Counted from the first letter of the stretch, positions 48,346-57,917 are shown. The stretch is DNA of 64,000 nucleotides from Paludisphaera soli (GCF_011064595.1 NZ_JAALJI010000003.1:330591-394590); one strand, 5' to 3'. A program made the numbers and translations. The notes: a model not told the origin generated them from the sequence alone.

Positions 48346-49200
48346 ATGATGAATGTCGGCCGCTGGCGGGTCGGGCCCTTGGTGACGTCCCTCTTCCTGA
48401 CGTTCGTGCTGACAGGAGCCGTGGGCCGAGGCGACTCGGTCTTCGATGTGACGATCGGCGGAGCCAGCATCGGCAACTTCACGGTAGGAGTCTATCACGG
48501 TGAAGTGACGAATACGCCGCAAGGCGTCCTCTATGGAGCGGCCATCCAGGGGGTCTTTACGCCCGGCGGGACGTTGGGGCTACCCCTGGGTTACGAATAT
48601 CGCTGGATCCAGACGGTCTCCTCGACGGCCCCGATTTATCAGCCGACGCCCGATTGGCAGCTGCCGAACGTCACTTATGTCGACCGCACTCGCGCCGACG
48701 ATGGCCGAACGGTCGCGGATGGATCGCCCTTCTACGCCAACCGATTCGACCCGGTCACGGGGACCTTGCCGTTCCAGGACAATCCGTCCCGGCTCGTCGA
48801 GGAGTTCGACGGTAACTGGACGCTCACACTCGTCGCCGTCGAGGCCCCCTCTATTCCCGGGGCCCCGTTCGACGTGGCGAATCCCGATGACGATCGCGAT
48901 ATCTTCGCGATCACAAGCTTCGTCTGGGGATTCAGTTACGGCGTGGGTGCCAGTGCCGTGACCTTGAAGGATCTCGTCCAGCAGGCTGCCGACCTCGACG
49001 CCTTGAAAGCCGCATTCGCCCGCGACGTGGCCTTCGGCGACCCGAATACGTTTTCTTCTCGCGCCTGGACGCTGAGAGCGGGATTTCCGACGGTCGTCAT
49101 ACCGGAGCCCTCCTCATTCGCCCTGCTGTCCGTATCCTTGCTCATCGTGGCGTTCCCCGCCGCCACGGCCCGGTGTCGGACGCTCAAAAAAACGGCATAA
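48346..49200 (+). CDS. PEP-CTERM sorting-signal protein
   Basis: A 284-residue exported protein with a signal segment at about residues 10-30 and a beta-rich body that starts VFDVTIGGASIGNFTVG. The C-terminal signal is VIPEPSSFALLSVSLLIVAF followed by Arg/Lys-rich RCRTLKK. The PEP motif is the same as that of its neighbour, but the bodies are different. ATG ATG begins the gene; the ribosome site AGGA is weak. It has its own leader after the upstream terminator. Confidence 0.85.
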   Translation: MMNVGRWRVGPLVTSLFLTFVLTGAVGRGDSVFDVTIGGASIGNFTVGVYHGEVTNTPQGVLYGAAIQGVFTPGGTLGLPLGYEYRWIQTVSSTAPIYQPTPDWQLPNVTYVDRTRADDGRTVADGSPFYANRFDPVTGTLPFQDNPSRLVEEFDGNWTLTLVAVEAPSIPGAPFDVANPDDDRDIFAITSFVWGFSYGVGASAVTLKDLVQQAADLDALKAAFARDVAFGDPNTFSSRAWTLRAGFPTVVIPEPSSFALLSVSLLIVAFPAATARCRTLKKTA

Positions 49201-49371
49201 CCAATCCTTTCTGCCTCCAACTCGGGCACCCTTCGAGATCCCTTGGGGCCTATCTAGTCCTCATGCCTAGCGATTCGGAGTGAGCCCGAGTACATTGGCC
49301 TCCACCGCGATCCGAAGACGGCTCATCCTCCTAAGAACCGGAGCCGTCCTCCGCCTCCGGGAGAGAGCGCC

Positions 49372-50553
49372 ATGTTCGACCTGCCCTCCATTCAGAAGCA
49401 GCTCGAGGAGTTCCGCCTGGACGGATGGCTCCTCTACGACTTTCGAGCGCACAACGTCCCCGCGAGGCGCATCCTCGACCTGGACGGCGTACCGCCCGGA
49501 TCGCGACGCTTCTTCTACTTCATACCCGTCGCGGGCACCCCGCGAAAACTCGTTCATGCCATCGAGAGCAAGGCCCTCGATCATCTGCCGGGCGAGAAGA
49601 TCGTCTATCGAGCTTGGGGCGAGCTCGAAGCCGGGATCACCGCGCTGATCCAGAGTCGGCGGCGCATCGCGATGGAATACGCCGTCGACCTATCCAACCC
49701 TTACGTTTCCAAGGTTGACGGCGGAACGATCGAATACGTGCGCAAGTTAAACGTCGAGATCGCCTCTTCGGGAGACCTGATCCAGGTCTTTGAGTCGTCG
49801 TGGAGTGACGACCAGTGGCGCAGTCACCTCGAGGCCGAGAAGGTCACGACGTCGGCTTTCGACCTCGCCTGGGGCCTCATCGCCGAGAAGACTCGGGGGG
49901 ATGGGTCGATCCGCGAGATCGAGGTCCAGGCCGCGATCCTGGAGCACTTCGAGAAGCATGACCTCACGACCTACAGCCCTCCGAACGTCTCGGTCGGCCC
50001 GCACAGCGGCGATCCTCACTATGAGCCCACCGCGGGGGGCGACGCCCCGATCCGGACCGGCGACTTCGTGCTGATCGATCTCTGGGGCAAGTTGAAGCGG
50101 CCGGGATCCGTCTACAGCGACCTCACCCGCGTCGGATTCGTCGGCGACGCCGTCCCCGAGAAATACGAGAGGATCTTCCAGATCGTGGCCGCGGCGCGCG
50201 ACGCCGCGATCGACCGGGTCCGAGAGGCATTCCGGTCGGATCGACCCCTGCACGGCTTCGAGGTGGATGATGCGGCGCGTGAGGTGATCCGGCGGGCCGG
50301 CCATGAGTCGCACTTCATCCATCGCACGGGCCACAACATCGGCCAGGAAGTGCACGGCAACGGGGCGAACATGGACAACCTGGAGACCCACGACGAGCGA
50401 CTGGTGCTCCCGCGGACCGGATTCTCGATCGAGCCCGGCATCTATTTCGAGGATTTCGGGATCCGGAGCGAGGTGAACGTCTTCGTCGACTCGGAACGTC
50501 GAGTCCACGTCACCGGGGGGCTCCAGAAGAGCGTCTTGCCCATCCTGGCGTGA
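49372..50553 (+). CDS. M24-family metallopeptidase (Xaa-Pro aminopeptidase-like)
   Basis: A 393-residue pita-bread-fold peptidase. All five dinuclear metal ligands are visible: Asp236 and Asp250, His321 in HRTGHNIG, Glu354 in EPGIYFE and Glu367 in RSEVNV. The N-terminal 150 residues form a creatinase-like domain. The substrate is probably X-Pro peptides, but related enzymes with other substrates exist. No signal peptide. The ATG has GGGAGAG upstream. Confidence 0.92.
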   Translation: MFDLPSIQKQLEEFRLDGWLLYDFRAHNVPARRILDLDGVPPGSRRFFYFIPVAGTPRKLVHAIESKALDHLPGEKIVYRAWGELEAGITALIQSRRRIAMEYAVDLSNPYVSKVDGGTIEYVRKLNVEIASSGDLIQVFESSWSDDQWRSHLEAEKVTTSAFDLAWGLIAEKTRGDGSIREIEVQAAILEHFEKHDLTTYSPPNVSVGPHSGDPHYEPTAGGDAPIRTGDFVLIDLWGKLKRPGSVYSDLTRVGFVGDAVPEKYERIFQIVAAARDAAIDRVREAFRSDRPLHGFEVDDAAREVIRRAGHESHFIHRTGHNIGQEVHGNGANMDNLETHDERLVLPRTGFSIEPGIYFEDFGIRSEVNVFVDSERRVHVTGGLQKSVLPILA

Positions 50554-50565
50554 CTCCTGCTCCGG

Positions 50566-50595
50566 TTGCCGGACGATTGCGGGCCCGACTATACT
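50566..50595 (+). promoter_or_regulatory. Candidate promoter of the kinase-CheR-CheB operon
   Basis: TTGCCG at 50566-50571 and TATACT at 50590-50595 with 18-nt spacing, 75 nt before the first gene. Confidence 0.45.
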
Positions 50596-50669
50596 GCTCG
50601 ACTCGGCCGCGAGTGGCCGGGCCCGCGTGAGGGGAAGTCGAGTCCCAGCCCCATCGTACGGAGCAGATC

Positions 50670-53600
50670 TTGGGTATCGAGGAGCGGAGTGCGGCCGATC
50701 GCGAGTCAGCGACGACGAGGAGCGAGGGGAAAGGCCGGATCGCCCCACCGGAGCCGTCGAGCCTCGCTCGCATCGGGGTGCGGCTGGATCCTGATGATTC
50801 GCCCTGGCTCTATGCGGCGATCCTACTCGGGATGTCGATCGTCTTCGGCCTGGATTTCAACACGCCCCTGGGCGTGACGGTCTGGGTGCTCTACCTCGTT
50901 CCGATCGCCTTCTCGCTCTGGGTGTGGCGGACCTTCGTCCCGATCCTCGCCGCCGGCGTCGCCACCCTCCTGATGGTGATCGGCTACTTCACGAGCGAAG
51001 TGTGGGTGATCACCCGGGAAGCGGCCCGGATCAACCGATCGTTCGGCGTCGTAACCATCTGGATCATGGCCGTCGTCGGCTACCATTTCATCCGCAACAA
51101 GCGTGAAGTGAGGCGTCAGGACTGGCTGCAGTCGGGCCAGACCCGGATCAGCGAGACGATGCGGGGCGATCAGCGTCTGGAGCAGCTCGGCGAGAACGTC
51201 CTGAGATTTCTGGCCGAGTACCTCGACGCCCACGCGGGCGTGGCTTACGTAGGCGAGGGGGCCGACTTCCGGCGGCTGGCCGTCTATGGGGTCGAGGCTG
51301 AAGGAGGGGCCCCGTCAGCGTTCAAGTGGGGCGACGGGCTGCTCGGCCAGGCGGCCAAGGACCGCCGGAGCCTCGTGATCCAGGACGCGCCCGAGGGCTA
51401 CATAAAAATCGCCTCGGCGCTCGGCCGGGGTAAGCCGCGAGGCCTCGTCATCGTCCCCATCTCGGCGGACGGCGTCGTGAACGCCGTGCTGGAGCTGGGG
51501 TTCTTCCGACCGATCGACGCTTCCGCCACGGACCTGCTGGAGCGCGTCTCGGAGTCGATCGGCGTGGCGATCCGCTCGGCCCGCTATCGCGCCCACCTCC
51601 AGAATCTGCTCGAAGAGACCCAGCGGCAGTCCGAGGAGCTGCAGGCCCAGGGCGAGGAGCTTCGCGTCTCCAACGAGGAACTGGAGGCGCAAAGCCGGAG
51701 CCTCAAGGACTCGCAGGCCCGTCTGGAGCTGCAGCAGGCGGAGCTGGAACAGACCAACACCCAGCTCGAAGAGCAGACCCAACTTCTCGAAGGCCAGCGC
51801 AACGACCTGTCGCGGGCGAAGTCGGAGCTGCAGCTCCGGGCCCGCGAGCTGGAGCAGGCCAGCCAGTACAAGTCCGACTTCCTGGCGAACATGTCGCATG
51901 AGTTGCGGACCCCGCTGAACTCCTCGCTCATCCTCGCCAAGCTCCTGGCCGACAACCCCCAGGGGAACCTGTCGGAGGAGCAGGTGAAGTTCGCGCGGAC
52001 GATCCAGTCCGCGGGGAACGACCTGCTGACGCTGATCAACGACATCCTCGACCTCTCCAAGATCGAGGCCGGGCGCATGGACGTGCAGCCCGAGCCGGTG
52101 CGGATCGGCGATCTGATCCAGGGATTGCTGCGAACTTTCGAACCGATCGCGGAGCAGCGAGGGCTCCGGTTGACGACCCGGGTGGCGGAGGGATGCCCGT
52201 CCACGATCGAGACCGACCGCCAGCGGCTCGAACAAATCCTGAAGAACCTGATGGCGAACGCCCTGAAATTCACCGAGCGGGGCGAGGTGACACTCGAAGC
52301 GTCGCGAGCCGAGGCCGGCGGGGTCGCCTTCGCGGTGGTCGACACGGGGATCGGGATCTCCCCGGATCAGCAGGAAGCCATCTTCGAAGCGTTCCGCCAG
52401 GCCGACGGCACGACGAACCGCAGGTACGGCGGGACCGGGCTCGGCCTGTCGATCTCGCGAGAGCTGGTGCGGCTGCTCGCCGGTGAGTTGCACCTCCGGA
52501 GCGAGCCCGGCCGCGGCAGTACCTTCACCGTCACCCTGCCGATCGTCTACGATCCGGCGCTCGTCCACTCCCGCGCCGATCGCCCCGCCCCGAGCGAGCG
52601 AGATGCGGCGGCCCAACACGTCCCGTCCCCCACGCCCCGCGCGGGTCGCGACCGCGCCGAGCCGAGGGCCCTGTCGGCCCCGCCGACGCCTCCGCGGCCG
52701 CGCCGGCTCGACGACGACCGCGAGACCCTCCGCGGCGATTCGCACGTCATCCTCGTGGTCGAGGACGACGAGCCGTTCGCGAGGATCCTCTACGACCTCG
52801 CGCACGAGTTGAACTTCCAGTGCCTGATCGCCACGACCGCGGAGGAGGCGCTCGCGGTCGCCGTGCAGCATCTGCCGAGCGCCGTGGTGCTGGACGTCGG
52901 CCTGCCGGACCAATCCGGCCTCTCGGTCCTCGACCTGCTCAAGCACGACGCGCGGACCCGGCACATCCCCGTGCACGTGGTCTCGGCGGGCGACCACGCG
53001 CAGACGGCCCTCGCCCTGGGCGCGGTCGGCTACATGTTCAAGCCGGTGAAGCGCGAGGAGTTGGCCCGGGCCCTCGGACAGCTGGAGTCGCGGCTGTCGC
53101 GACGCCTGCGCAGCGTCCTCCTCGTGGAGGACGACCCGGTCCAGCTCGAAAGCATGCGGCGGCTGCTGGGCTCGCACGACGTCGAGACGGTCGGGGCGCG
53201 GACGGCCGCCGAGTGCCTCGATCGGCTCCGCTCGGCGACCTTCGACTGCATGGTCCTCGACCTGTCGCTCCCCGACGCCTCGGGCTATTCTCTGCTGGAG
53301 ACCCTGAGCCGTGAGGACGCGTACTCCTTCCCCCCCGCCATCGTCTACACCGGTCGTGACCTTTCCGTCGAGGAGGAGCAGAAGCTCCGGCGGTACTCGA
53401 AGTCGATCATCATCAAAGGGGCGAAATCTCCGGAGCGGCTCCTGGACGAGGTGACGCTGTTCCTGCACCAGGTCGTCGCCGACCTGCCGCCCGAGCATCA
53501 GCGTATGCTGGAGAAGGCCCGCAGCCGCGACGCCGCGCTGGAGGACCGCCGCATCCTGGTCGTCGAGGACGACGTCCGCAACGTCTTCGCGCTGACGAGC

Positions 53601-53927
53601 GTGCTGGAGCCCCGGGGCGCCAAGGTCCAGATCGCCCGCAACGGCCGCGAGGCGATCGAGGCGCTGGAGAAGTCGCGCGAGCCCGGCGGCGCGGCGATCG
53701 ACCTGGTCTTGATGGACGTCATGATGCCCGAGATGGACGGCCTGACCGCAACGCGCGAGCTTCGCAAGCGGCCCGAGTGGAAGAAGCTGCCGATCATCGT
53801 GCTGACGGCCAAGGCGATGAAGGACGACCAGGAGCAGTGCCTGGCCGCCGGCGCGAACGATTACGTGGCGAAGCCGCTGGACGTCGAGAAGCTCCTCTCG
53901 CTCGTCCGCGTCTGGATGCCCCGCTGA
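50670..53927 (+). CDS. Membrane hybrid sensor kinase with GAF domain and three receiver domains
   Basis: A 1,085-residue hybrid histidine kinase. Order: three to four membrane helices (about 46-140), a GAF domain (165-305), a long Gln/Glu-rich coiled coil (310-405), a HisKA domain with His410 (ANMSHELRTPLN), the ATPase domain to about 640 (NLMANALKFT, DTGIGI, GGTGLGLSI), a Pro-rich linker, and three receivers with Asp742, Asp864 and Asp1016. All phospho-residues are present. There is no DNA-binding output; output is probably through the CheR/CheB genes that follow. The start is TTG, with GGAG 6 nt upstream. Confidence 0.92.
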   Translation: MGIEERSAADRESATTRSEGKGRIAPPEPSSLARIGVRLDPDDSPWLYAAILLGMSIVFGLDFNTPLGVTVWVLYLVPIAFSLWVWRTFVPILAAGVATLLMVIGYFTSEVWVITREAARINRSFGVVTIWIMAVVGYHFIRNKREVRRQDWLQSGQTRISETMRGDQRLEQLGENVLRFLAEYLDAHAGVAYVGEGADFRRLAVYGVEAEGGAPSAFKWGDGLLGQAAKDRRSLVIQDAPEGYIKIASALGRGKPRGLVIVPISADGVVNAVLELGFFRPIDASATDLLERVSESIGVAIRSARYRAHLQNLLEETQRQSEELQAQGEELRVSNEELEAQSRSLKDSQARLELQQAELEQTNTQLEEQTQLLEGQRNDLSRAKSELQLRARELEQASQYKSDFLANMSHELRTPLNSSLILAKLLADNPQGNLSEEQVKFARTIQSAGNDLLTLINDILDLSKIEAGRMDVQPEPVRIGDLIQGLLRTFEPIAEQRGLRLTTRVAEGCPSTIETDRQRLEQILKNLMANALKFTERGEVTLEASRAEAGGVAFAVVDTGIGISPDQQEAIFEAFRQADGTTNRRYGGTGLGLSISRELVRLLAGELHLRSEPGRGSTFTVTLPIVYDPALVHSRADRPAPSERDAAAQHVPSPTPRAGRDRAEPRALSAPPTPPRPRRLDDDRETLRGDSHVILVVEDDEPFARILYDLAHELNFQCLIATTAEEALAVAVQHLPSAVVLDVGLPDQSGLSVLDLLKHDARTRHIPVHVVSAGDHAQTALALGAVGYMFKPVKREELARALGQLESRLSRRLRSVLLVEDDPVQLESMRRLLGSHDVETVGARTAAECLDRLRSATFDCMVLDLSLPDASGYSLLETLSREDAYSFPPAIVYTGRDLSVEEEQKLRRYSKSIIIKGAKSPERLLDEVTLFLHQVVADLPPEHQRMLEKARSRDAALEDRRILVVEDDVRNVFALTSVLEPRGAKVQIARNGREAIEALEKSREPGGAAIDLVLMDVMMPEMDGLTATRELRKRPEWKKLPIIVLTAKAMKDDQEQCLAAGANDYVAKPLDVEKLLSLVRVWMPR

Positions 53928-53952
53928 CGCGGACCTGGAGGTCGGACGACCC

Positions 53953-54780
53953 ATGCTCGACTCGACCGAGGATATCGAGTTCCGCCTTCTGCTCGAGGCG
54001 ATCCTCCGCAAGTATCACTACGACTTCCGCGGTTACTCGACCGCCTCGCTCAAGCGACGGCTCCGCCAGGCGCGCGAGCGGTTCGGATGCCGCAGCTTCT
54101 CGACGTTGCAGGATCGGGTGCTGCACGACCCGACCGTCTTCCCCGACCTGCTCTCCTACCTGACGGTGCAGGTGAGCGAGTTCTTCCGCGACCCGGACTA
54201 CTTCCGCGCCATCCGCGAGCATGTCGTCCCTTACCTGAGGACGTACCCATCGCTCAAGATCTGGGTCGCCGGCTGCAGCGCGGGGGAGGAGGTCTACTCG
54301 CTGGCGATCCTCCTGCGGGAGGAGGGGCTGGAGGACCGGACGATGATCTACGGCACCGACATCAACCCCGAGGCGCTGCGCCGGGCCGAGGCCGGCGTCT
54401 ACGAGATGGACCGCATCCCCCTGTTCACGGAGAATCATCGTCGATCGGGGGGGAAGTCGTCGCTCTCCGACTACTACACGGCGGCCTACGGCGGGGCCGT
54501 CTTCGACAAGAGCCTGCGGCGCCGCGCCGTCTTCTCGGACCACAGCCTGGCGGCCGACGAGGTGTTCGCCGAGGTCCAGCTCGTCTCCTGCCGGAACGTG
54601 CTGATCTACTTCGACCGCGAGTTGCAGGACCGGGCCGTGGGGCTGTTCAAGGATTCGCTGTCCCGGAAGGGCTTCCTGGGGATCGGAGGCAAGGAGAGCC
54701 TGCACTTCTCCCTCCACGCCGAGGCGTTCGAGGAGTTCGTCCGGGACGAGCGGATCTATCAGAAACGAGGCGACCGATGA
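53953..54780 (+). CDS. cheR: CheR-type protein-glutamate O-methyltransferase
   Basis: A 275-residue SAM-dependent methyltransferase that methylates glutamates of chemoreceptors. The N-terminal helical domain covers residues 1-75. The core has VQVSEFFRDP, the SAM loop WVAGCSAGEEVYSLAILL, and later the catalytic-region SCRNVLIYF. The C-terminus is complete. It is 26 nt after the hybrid kinase and overlaps the cheB gene by 4 nt. No methyl-accepting protein is in the window, so its target is unknown. Confidence 0.93.
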   Translation: MLDSTEDIEFRLLLEAILRKYHYDFRGYSTASLKRRLRQARERFGCRSFSTLQDRVLHDPTVFPDLLSYLTVQVSEFFRDPDYFRAIREHVVPYLRTYPSLKIWVAGCSAGEEVYSLAILLREEGLEDRTMIYGTDINPEALRRAEAGVYEMDRIPLFTENHRRSGGKSSLSDYYTAAYGGAVFDKSLRRRAVFSDHSLAADEVFAEVQLVSCRNVLIYFDRELQDRAVGLFKDSLSRKGFLGIGGKESLHFSLHAEAFEEFVRDERIYQKRGDR

Positions 54781-55355
54781 GCGGGCCGAGGGTCGCGGCG
54801 GTGGCGGTGGGGGCGTCGGCGGGGGCCCTGGAGTCGCTGTCCGTCATCCTCCCCGAACTCCCCGAAGACTATCCGCTGCCGGTGCTGGTGGTGGTCCACC
54901 TGCCGCCTGACCGGAAGAGTCTCATGGCCTCCCTCCTCCGCGAGCGCTGCCGGATCGCCGTCAAAGAGGCGGAGGACAAGGAGCGGATCGTCGGGGGGAT
55001 GGTGTACCTCGCCCCGCCCGACTACCACCTGATGGTGGAGGAGGACCGCCGGCTCTCGCTCTCGAGCGAGGAGCCCGTCCGCTACTCGCGCCCTTCCATC
55101 GACGTCCTGTTCGAGACCGCCGCCGAGGCTTACGGCCCCGGACTGGTGGGGATCGTGCTTTCTGGGGCGAACAGCGACGGAGCCCGCGGCTTGCGAGCCA
55201 TCTGCGACGCGGGCGGCGTCGGGCTGGTCCAGTCGCCGGATCAGGCGTTGGCCTCGGCGATGCCGCACGCCGCCCTGCTCGCCTGCCCCGAAGCCGCCGC
55301 CATGAGCCTGGGGGAGATCGCCAAGCACCTTCTTGGTATCGTAGGCCCGTCATGA
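54777..55355 (+). CDS. cheB: Stand-alone CheB-type methylesterase domain
   Basis: A 192-residue CheB catalytic domain: Ser14 (GASAG), His41 (VVVHLPP) and Asp134 (SGANSDG). It lacks the N-terminal receiver of ordinary CheB, so it cannot be phospho-activated directly; the receivers of the flanking kinases could do that in trans. Start and stop overlap the neighbours as ATGA on each side. Confidence 0.92.
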   Translation: MSGPRVAAVAVGASAGALESLSVILPELPEDYPLPVLVVVHLPPDRKSLMASLLRERCRIAVKEAEDKERIVGGMVYLAPPDYHLMVEEDRRLSLSSEEPVRYSRPSIDVLFETAAEAYGPGLVGIVLSGANSDGARGLRAICDAGGVGLVQSPDQALASAMPHAALLACPEAAAMSLGEIAKHLLGIVGPS

Positions 55356-56962
55356 CCGAATCATCGACCGATCGCGTCTACTTCCTTCTGGTCGACGACC
55401 TCGAGGAGAACCTCGTCGCGCTCGCGGCCCTGTTGCGCCGCGACGGCCTGGAGCTCCTCACGGCCCGCTCCGGCCCCGAAGCCCTCGAACTGCTGCTCAA
55501 GCACGAGGTGGCGCTCGCGCTCATCGACGTGCAGATGCCCGGCATGGACGGCTTCGAACTCGCGGAGCTGATGCGCGGCGCCGAGCGGACCCGGCGCGTC
55601 CCCATCATCTTCCTGACCGCCGGCAACACCGACCAGCGGCGGCGGTTCCGGGGCTACGAGGCCGGGGCGGTGGACTTCCTCGGGAAGCCGTTGGAGCCCG
55701 ACGTCCTCCGCAGCAAGGTCGAGGTCTTCTTCCAACTCGCCCGCCAGCGCGACGAGCTGAAGGCCGCGCTCGCCGAGAACGCCAGGCTCCTGGAAGAGAC
55801 CCGGCGTCACGCCGCGGCGCTCAAGGAGACCGACCGCCTGAAGGACGAATTCCTGGCGATGCTGGCTCACGAGCTTCGCAACCCGCTCTCGGCGGTCGCC
55901 AGCGCCGTGCAGCTCTGGAAGATGAGCGGCTCGGCCGCGCACCACGACTGGGCGAAGCAGGTCATCGAGAATCAGATGAAGACCTTCTCACGCCTGATCG
56001 ACGATCTGCTGGACGTCTCCCGGATCAACCACGGCAAGATCCGCGTGAAGAAGCAGGTCCTCGACCCCGGCCCCATCCTCCAACAGGCCGTGACGTCCGT
56101 CGCGCCGCTGGTGCGCGAGCGTCGCCACGAGCTGTCCGTCGACCTCGGCCACGGCTCCGCGACGGTCGACGTCGATCCGACGCGGCTCGAACAGGTCATC
56201 GTCAACCTGCTGAACAACGCCGCGAAGTACTCGGAGGACGAGGCCCGGATCCACCTCTCGACGACGGTCGCCGGCGGCCGGCTGGCGATCGCGGTGAAGG
56301 ACTCCGGCATCGGCATCCCGCCCGACCAGCTCCCCAGGATGTTCGAGCTGTTCGCGCAGGGGGACCGATCCATGTCCCGCTCGGAGGGGGGCCTGGGAAT
56401 CGGCCTCACGCTCGTCAAGTCGCTGGTCGAGCTCCACGGCGGCTCGGTGGCCGCGGAAAGTCTGGGGATCGGCCACGGCAGCACCTTCACGGTCAGCCTC
56501 CCGATCGCCAACGCGGAGGCGCGGGCCGCCGAGGAGGCCGCCCGCGTCGCCACCGGATCGGAGTCCGCGACCGCCAAGCTCCTGATCCTGGTCGTCGACG
56601 ACTGCACCGACGCCGCGCTCGCGATGTCCCGCCTGCTCCAGCTCCTGGGGCATGAAGTCGTCGTCGCCCACGAGGGACGCACGGCCGTCCGCCTCGCCGA
56701 GGAACGAAGGCCGGACGCCCTCATCCTCGACATCGGGCTGCCGGGGATGACCGGGTACGAGGTGGCCCAAAGACTGCGGCAAAACCCCGCAACCCGGGCG
56801 ATCAAGCTCATCGCCGTCACCGGCTACGGGCAGGACAAGGATCGCGCCCGCGCCATCGAAGCGGGCTTCGATCATCATATGATCAAGCCCATCGACATCG
56901 ATCAGCTGATGGAACTGCTGAACGGTACCCGGCCCCTCGACCGAGAGTCCCAGGAAGGATGA
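55352..56962 (+). CDS. Receiver-histidine kinase-receiver protein
   Basis: A 536-residue soluble protein. An N-terminal receiver with Asp59, a short coiled coil, HisKA with His173 (LAHELRNPLSAV), an ATPase domain to about 385 (LLNNAAKYS, DSGIGIPP, GIGLTLV), and a C-terminal receiver with Asp460. There is no membrane segment or sensor domain, so it probably receives phosphoryl groups from the membrane kinase and passes them on. It is coupled to cheB by ATGA. Confidence 0.93.
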   Translation: MTESSTDRVYFLLVDDLEENLVALAALLRRDGLELLTARSGPEALELLLKHEVALALIDVQMPGMDGFELAELMRGAERTRRVPIIFLTAGNTDQRRRFRGYEAGAVDFLGKPLEPDVLRSKVEVFFQLARQRDELKAALAENARLLEETRRHAAALKETDRLKDEFLAMLAHELRNPLSAVASAVQLWKMSGSAAHHDWAKQVIENQMKTFSRLIDDLLDVSRINHGKIRVKKQVLDPGPILQQAVTSVAPLVRERRHELSVDLGHGSATVDVDPTRLEQVIVNLLNNAAKYSEDEARIHLSTTVAGGRLAIAVKDSGIGIPPDQLPRMFELFAQGDRSMSRSEGGLGIGLTLVKSLVELHGGSVAAESLGIGHGSTFTVSLPIANAEARAAEEAARVATGSESATAKLLILVVDDCTDAALAMSRLLQLLGHEVVVAHEGRTAVRLAEERRPDALILDIGLPGMTGYEVAQRLRQNPATRAIKLIAVTGYGQDKDRARAIEAGFDHHMIKPIDIDQLMELLNGTRPLDRESQEG

Positions 56963-57001
56963 AGGGCCGCGACCTGGCCGATCGGGGGCGAGGGGGGGAA
57001 G

Positions 57002-57072
57002 CTACCCGGCCAGGATTCGAACCTGGAAAAACAGGACCAAAACCTGTTGTGATACCGTTTCACCACCGGGTA
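57002..57072 (-). tRNA. tRNA-Gln (anticodon TTG)
   Basis: A 71-nt cloverleaf on the minus strand: acceptor TACCCGG with CCGGGTA, anticodon stem ACAGG-CCTGT with loop TTTTGGT (anticodon TTG), T-arm CCAGG-TTCGAAT-CCTGG, discriminator G. CCA is not encoded. Confidence 0.95.
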
Positions 57073-57152
57073 ATCGTCCTTGCATTCTAACGAGCGCTCC
57101 GCACCCCGTGAAGATGAGTGCGCGGGGAAGGCCGGCCCCGGCCCGTCTCATC

Positions 57153-57875
57153 TCATCCCGCCCACGAGACGCCGTCGAGCGAGCCCTGCACCTTGTACGC
57201 GAGGTTCTCGAGTTGGATGCTCAGGTCCACCGCGATGACGCTGACGTTCGGCGGCACGGCGAGCGGCACGGGCGCGAAGTTGAGGATGCCCCGGATGCCG
57301 ACGGCGATCATCTGGTCGGCCACGGCCTGCGCGGCCTCGGCCGGCACGCAGAGCAGGGCCAGCGTCGTCTTGTGGGCGGCGATGGTCTTGCGAAGGAGGT
57401 CGAGCGGTTCAACCGTCACCCCCTGATGAACCTGCCCCACCTTTCGAGGGTCGGTGTCGAAGATCGCGACGATGTGGAACCGACGCGACTGGAACCCTCG
57501 ATACCGGAGCAAGGCCCGGCCCAGGTTGCCGAGACCGACCAGGATCAGCGGCCAGTCCTTGTCGACCCCGAGGATGCGCCTCAGGACCAGGATGAGGTCG
57601 TTGATCTCATAGCCGATGCCCGGCCTGCCGAACTGCCCGAAAAACGCGAGGTCCTTGCGGACCTGGGCGTTCTTGATCGCGAACGGCTCGCCCAGCTGAT
57701 GGCTGGACGTCTTGCTCAGGCCCTGGCGCTGGAGGGCTTCCAGCTGCCGGAGGTAAAGGCTGACCCGCCCCACGACGGCTTTCGGAGCCGGCTTCGCGTT
57801 CGGATGCCCGTTTCGTGAAGGACTCACGATGTGGATCTCCGAAGGAAGGCTAGTCCCTGATTGGGCAAAATCCAT
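57153..57875 (-). CDS. rex: Redox-sensing transcriptional repressor Rex
   Basis: Senses the NADH/NAD+ ratio and represses fermentation or respiration genes. The 240-residue protein has a winged helix over about 35-95 (RVSLYLRQLEAL, QVRKDLAFFGQFGRPGIGY) and a Rossmann domain with LVGLGNLGRALL. The start may also be a GTG at 57827 with GGAG upstream; the first 16 residues are not family-like. No Rex operator (TTGTGA...TCACAA) was found near it. The gene lies 42 nt downstream of ribD on the same strand. Confidence 0.92.
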   Translation of the reverse strand: MDFAQSGTSLPSEIHIVSPSRNGHPNAKPAPKAVVGRVSLYLRQLEALQRQGLSKTSSHQLGEPFAIKNAQVRKDLAFFGQFGRPGIGYEINDLILVLRRILGVDKDWPLILVGLGNLGRALLRYRGFQSRRFHIVAIFDTDPRKVGQVHQGVTVEPLDLLRKTIAAHKTTLALLCVPAEAAQAVADQMIAVGIRGILNFAPVPLAVPPNVSVIAVDLSIQLENLAYKVQGSLDGVSWAG

Positions 57876-57917
57876 GCCGTCTGATTAAACAATAGTAACG
57901 ACCGAATCCCGCCGACG

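Noticed and set aside
57876..57917. Rex operator in front of rex
   Set aside because: No TTGTGA-N6-TCACAA-like palindrome was found.
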